Positions 17,999 through 20,692 of a DNA stretch of 20,692 nt are shown piece by piece (the stretch's first letter is position 1; each line of letters opens with the position of its first letter). Source of the DNA: Circinella minor (Eukaryota; Mucoromycota; Mucoromycetes; Mucorales; Lichtheimiaceae); the NCBI GenBank assembly GCA_016758965.1, contig JAEPRB010000448.1:1-20692 (forward strand), given 5' to 3'. A program made the translations under genes and the position numbers. The notes below the pieces were generated by a model. It made no database searches. It saw only the letters and a program-made list of their open reading frames with translations, and was not told the DNA's origin.

Positions 17999-18043
17999 GA
18001 CGCGGTTATTAGAAAAAAAAGGGGGGATGAAAGAAAGCGCGTC
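17999..18043. promoter_or_regulatory. Two MCB-like GACGCG boxes upstream of the ATR start
   Basis: GACGCGG (plus strand, 17999-18005) and GACGCGC (minus strand, 18043-18037) lie 40-85 bp upstream of the ATR ATG. They resemble the ACGCGT-type MluI cell-cycle box bound by MBF in yeasts, which drives G1/S and DNA-damage genes. The match is to the core only. Confidence 0.35.
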
Positions 18044-19805
18044 TTGCCGTAAACTAGACCCGAAAAAAAAAGAATTAAAGGTTGAGTTTTCTGCCTATTT
18101 ACTCTATACAATATCTATCAAATGCAATATAATAGGCTTAAAATATATATTATATGATACTTTAGTGATTATATATAGCTTTTCAGCTTACCTTATCTAG
18201 AGAATAGATTCATATTTCTTTTTTTTTTGTATAAGATAATTTATTGATCCATAATGAAATGTGGAGTTGTTGAATAAAAAGGATAAGCAAAACGGAATAA
18301 ATAGAGATTTAATACATTCGATAAACAAAAGTATGGAGAAAGAAAATTAGCCAGAAGGACGAACTTTGTTTTGTTCTTCAGCATAGATTCGTCATAAATG
18401 AAGGCACTAACTCTATAGGGCCAAAAGGTCTCTTGGTAAAAAATATAATAATAGTGCCAATAGACAGACCAAATATGTAGTAGGAGAGTAGTAGCAATAA
18501 TAATAATAAGACAATGAAAATCAAATTTGAACTCGTCACAGATTGTCAAACCAGAAGAAGAAAGAGAGATAATATAAGTACTGTCAAGTTGGTCTGGGTA
18601 AACCAAAAAATGATTAGCAATGTCTCGTCAAACAGGTCAATTATGTTTACATCCCTAAATAAAATGTTTGGGACTTTAGGTGTATTATCTTCATACTTCA
18701 TTGCAAAAAACATAGATATGTAAAGTAAAAATAGGTGGTATAAGTTGGTGCAACTGTCACCATCATATTGTATGTGCACAATGGGGAAAGCTATTATTCT
18801 AAAAAAGTTTCTATGAAGAATCTATAAGAAAGATAATAATTTCTCATTAAGAGTATGATATTCCTACCCATCATTAATAATAAATAATAATATACACTGA
18901 TCTAACTCAAACATAATATTGGTTACTTCTCTACTATACCATATCAAACAAATCATACCAAATAAAACATATAATAATATAATAATAATATACCAATAAT
19001 GATATAATATAATATAAAACATATCATATATCAAATATATTAAAACTAAAACAACAAGTGAATCTACCTGAGGTGTACAATAAAATAATAATTTAATTCA
19101 ATAATAAAAAAACGTAAATAAGATAATGAGTCCTTTGAAACAGTGATTATTCTTAAAAATAAGATAAAGATTATTATTCTATGTACTACTTGGTCTATTT
19201 ATATAAATTATTTATTATGATGAGTTATTTCTAGTATGTCATCTGAAGAATGTATCTTAAAGAATTTTATCTTAAGGTATGATAACCTTGTTTTTAGGAT
19301 GATCCTTTTTAGTTTTTAACTTTATTAGGGGTAGACCCTTAGAATTTTGGTATTTTTATATTCTTAATTCTATGACACTATAAAGCTATCATTAATATTT
19401 TTTTTATATTGCTACTTAATTTTTTCAAGTAATATATGATATTTTAAAATACAAATATTATAAACAAATGCTTTTTTGTTTAGACTAACATTTTAGTAAA
19501 AACAAAGATTTCTGTCAGATCCGTTGTAAGTTTATATGACTAATCGCCGCACCTTAACGTTAACAATAATAACCAGGATTCTTCGGTAGATGAAACACAA
19601 TAAACTATGCCACAAGGGAAATGATAATAAAGAAGGTGAGGAAGGTAAAATAAGAAACAAGTAGACTAGTTGATAATTAGATAGATAACTCGACAATTAG
19701 ATAGTTTGTTAATTCGTTAATTGCTTTTTTTATTATTATTATTTTGGATGGTATTTATATAAAAACAAAATAAAAATAATATTTCCAAATATGAATATGA
19801 ACATG

Positions 19806-19832
19806 ATAATATTATTAAAATAATAATATTAT
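19806..19832. repeat. 12-bp perfect inverted repeat, AT-only
   Basis: ATAATATTATTA (19806-19817), a 3-base spacer, then its exact reverse complement (19821-19832). It could form a cruciform or hairpin, although the AT-rich setting makes chance more likely than for the others nearby. Confidence 0.8.
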
Positions 19833-19906
19833 GCAAACGACATGATCGTTGTCTTGATAAGAATAAGAAATAATGAAAATCAAAAATAAATAAATTAAAA
19901 ACAGAA

Positions 19907-19927
19907 TATGGATCAATCTGATCCATA
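19907..19927. repeat. 9-bp perfect inverted repeat TATGGATCA
   Basis: TATGGATCA, spacer ATC, then TGATCCATA. It lies 25 bp before another 9-bp inverted repeat that shares the GATC core. Confidence 0.85.
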
Positions 19928-19951
19928 CGAGACAACACAAAAGAATTAATT

Positions 19952-19973
19952 AAAGATCATAAAGATGATCTTT
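19952..19973. repeat. 9-bp perfect inverted repeat AAAGATCAT
   Basis: AAAGATCAT, spacer AAAG, then ATGATCTTT. It makes a compact hairpin on either strand. Confidence 0.85.
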
Positions 19974-20116
19974 CATAATAACATAAAAGGAAAAGGATAT
20001 TATAAACGGGAGAGACGACGGAGGTAATAATAATAAATAATATAAATGGAAATAAGGGAGACAATGTATGAAAGAATATAGGAGGAACAGATGGGTGATG
20101 AATAAAAGTAACCAAT

Positions 20117-20234
20117 GGGTAAATACGTTAGGTAGGAGTATTTACCCGGCGACGACCCAAATTCCTGGGTTGGAATCGTCGCTTCGACGTTACATTTGAA
20201 GCTGACGCGGAACTGGGAACAAAATCCGCTTCAG
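20117..20234 (+). other. Run of hairpins, locally GC-rich, just upstream of tRNA-Asn
   Basis: Several inverted repeats follow one another. GGGTAAATAC (20117-20126) pairs with GTATTTACCC (20138-20147). GCGACGA (20149-20155) pairs with TCGTCGC (20176-20182). GCTTC (20181-20185) pairs with GAAGC (20198-20202). CTGA-C-GCGGA (20202-20211) pairs with TCCGC-T-TCAG (20225-20234). The stretch is much richer in G and C than anything around it. It may be a structured transcript, the end of a mobile element, or tRNA flanking DNA; no family is recognised. Confidence 0.5.
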
Positions 20235-20252
20235 ACGCGACATTTCACAAGG

Positions 20253-20326
20253 GCTCTTATGGCGCAATTGGCTAGCGCGTCTGACTGTTAATCAGGAGGT
20301 TGGTGGTTCGAGCCCACCTAGGAGCG
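20253..20326 (+). tRNA. tRNA-Asn (anticodon GTT)
   Basis: The 74 bases fold as a full cloverleaf. The acceptor stem GCTCTTA pairs with TAGGAGC (one G-U), with discriminator G. The D stem is GCGC/GCGC, and the anticodon stem TCTGA/TCAGG encloses loop CTGTTAA with anticodon GTT at 20287-20289. The T stem GGTGG/CCACC encloses loop TTCGAGC. The internal promoters are visible as an A box (TGGCGCAATTGG, 20260-20271) and a B box (GGTTCGAGCCC, 20305-20315). There is no intron, and no CCA is encoded, as expected in a nuclear gene. Confidence 0.97.
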
Positions 20327-20352
20327 ATTTCTTTCGAATCCGATTCGGATAA

Positions 20353-20360
20353 TTTTTTTT
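20353..20360 (+). terminator. RNA polymerase III terminator (T8) of tRNA-Asn
   Basis: This is the first run of four or more T after the tRNA, 27 bases past its 3' end, followed at once by a second T7 run. An interrupted TTTCTTT lies nearer the gene. Confidence 0.65.
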
Positions 20361-20390
20361 ATTTTTTTATCTGCTTTTTTCAGGCAGGAC

Positions 20391-20417
20391 GATTATTATT
20401 ATTATTATTATTATTAT
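20391..20417. repeat. (ATT)n microsatellite
   Basis: About nine ATT units between the tRNA terminator and the foldback. Confidence 0.9.
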
Positions 20418-20438
20418 CACTGGACATAAAATGTTTTT

Positions 20439-20494
20439 TTAGCCAGCTCAAACTCGGCTCAAACCACAAGTTTGAGCTCGTTTGAGCTGGCTAA
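20439..20494. repeat. Foldback with nested GCTCAAAC modules
   Basis: TTAGCCAGCTCAAAC (20439-20453) pairs exactly with 20480-20494. Inside, after a short mismatch, GCTCAAAC (20457-20464) pairs with GTTTGAGC (20470-20477) around the loop CACAA. The same GTTTGAG word returns at 20503, 20567 and 20590. The structure suggests the end of a foldback or miniature transposable element cut by the window edge. No target-site duplication was identified. Confidence 0.7.
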
Positions 20495-20692
20495 GTTATT
20501 AAGTTTGAGAAATTTTAAGAATTGGTAAGCAGACTTTTTATCTGCTGAAACGAGTTAAAACTGTTAGTTTGAGCAATCTCGATCTATAAGTTTGAGTCTT
20601 TGAGAAAAATGATGAGAGGCTTACAACAACTTTAATCTTCTCCTCTATTGGTTAATGTTCCATGTTACACCTTTTGATCAAAGTATCATATT
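20495..20692. other. Right edge: GTTTGAG cluster, no gene
   Basis: This stretch has three direct GTTTGAG copies and a small hairpin (AGCAGA 20528-20533 with TCTGCT 20541-20546). No reading frame is supported before the window ends. Confidence 0.5.

Larger units (their letters stand above)
17960..20100. other. Gene-poor AT-rich spacer
   Basis: No supported gene lies between the ATR start and the tRNA. A plus frame at 18514-18723 (ATG, 69 codons) and overlapping minus frames (18241-18606, 18546-18779) have no motif and overlap each other. The rest is TA/AAT-rich. Near its right end there are three perfect inverted repeats, listed separately. Confidence 0.55.

Noticed and set aside
18241..18779. 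Overlapping frames on both strands (121, 77 and 69 codons)
   Set aside because: The longest starts with TTG, they overlap each other, they are hydrophobic or low in information, and no splice partners were found. The plus frame at 18514 is the best of them but is still unsupported.
19717..19938. 73-codon minus-strand frame
   Set aside because: Phe/Ile/Asn-rich translation of AT repeats; it runs through a perfect AT inverted repeat.

Overview
The window looks like nuclear DNA of a filamentous fungus, most likely an early-diverging one of the Mucoromycota (Mucorales) type. The sequence is strongly AT-rich and full of homopolymers and microsatellites. Its genes are cut by many short introns (roughly 60-150 nt) with GTAAGT/GTATGT-like donors and TAG/AAG acceptors. 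There are no bacterial operons or ribosome binding sites. The phylum is an inference from style and gene content; no marker here fixes the species.

Layout. 114-1282 (-): an F-box/LRR-like gene that needs a frame change to be read through, so it is probably a pseudogene or carries a sequence error; its last codons run into a GATA microsatellite. 1283-2880: no intact gene, but a diverged direct repeat of about 125 bp (near 1541-1670 and 2451-2575) with protein-like frames, and a decayed minus-strand reading frame between the copies. 2916-3131 (+): a single-exon 71-residue protein of the interferon-induced 6-16/ISG12 type. 3132-4627: AT-rich spacer and the likely leader of the next gene. 4628-5594 (+): tail-anchored cytochrome b5 in five exons, including a 10-nt microexon that carries the haem-ligand HPG codons. 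5889-7923 (+): a seven-exon membrane transporter of the drug/metabolite transporter superfamily (SLC35-like), 377 residues. 7924-9111: spacer with a possible dead transposase-like frame. 9112-17959 (-): the main gene of the window, an ATR/Rad3/Mec1 checkpoint kinase, rebuilt here as 30 exons giving 2039 residues with UME, FAT, PI3K-like kinase and FATC regions. 17960-20252: a gene-poor, hairpin-rich spacer. 20253-20326 (+): tRNA-Asn(GTT). 20330-20692: a foldback and a cluster of GTTTGAG words running towards the window edge.

The genes do not form a pathway. Cytochrome b5 (ER electron carrier), the transporter (secretory-pathway membrane), the ATR kinase (nuclear DNA-damage checkpoint) and the 6-16-like membrane protein are unrelated neighbours. 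All exon joins below were worked out by hand from splice sites, codon phase and family similarity. The ATR and transporter models keep phase through every junction, and their total lengths divide by three.
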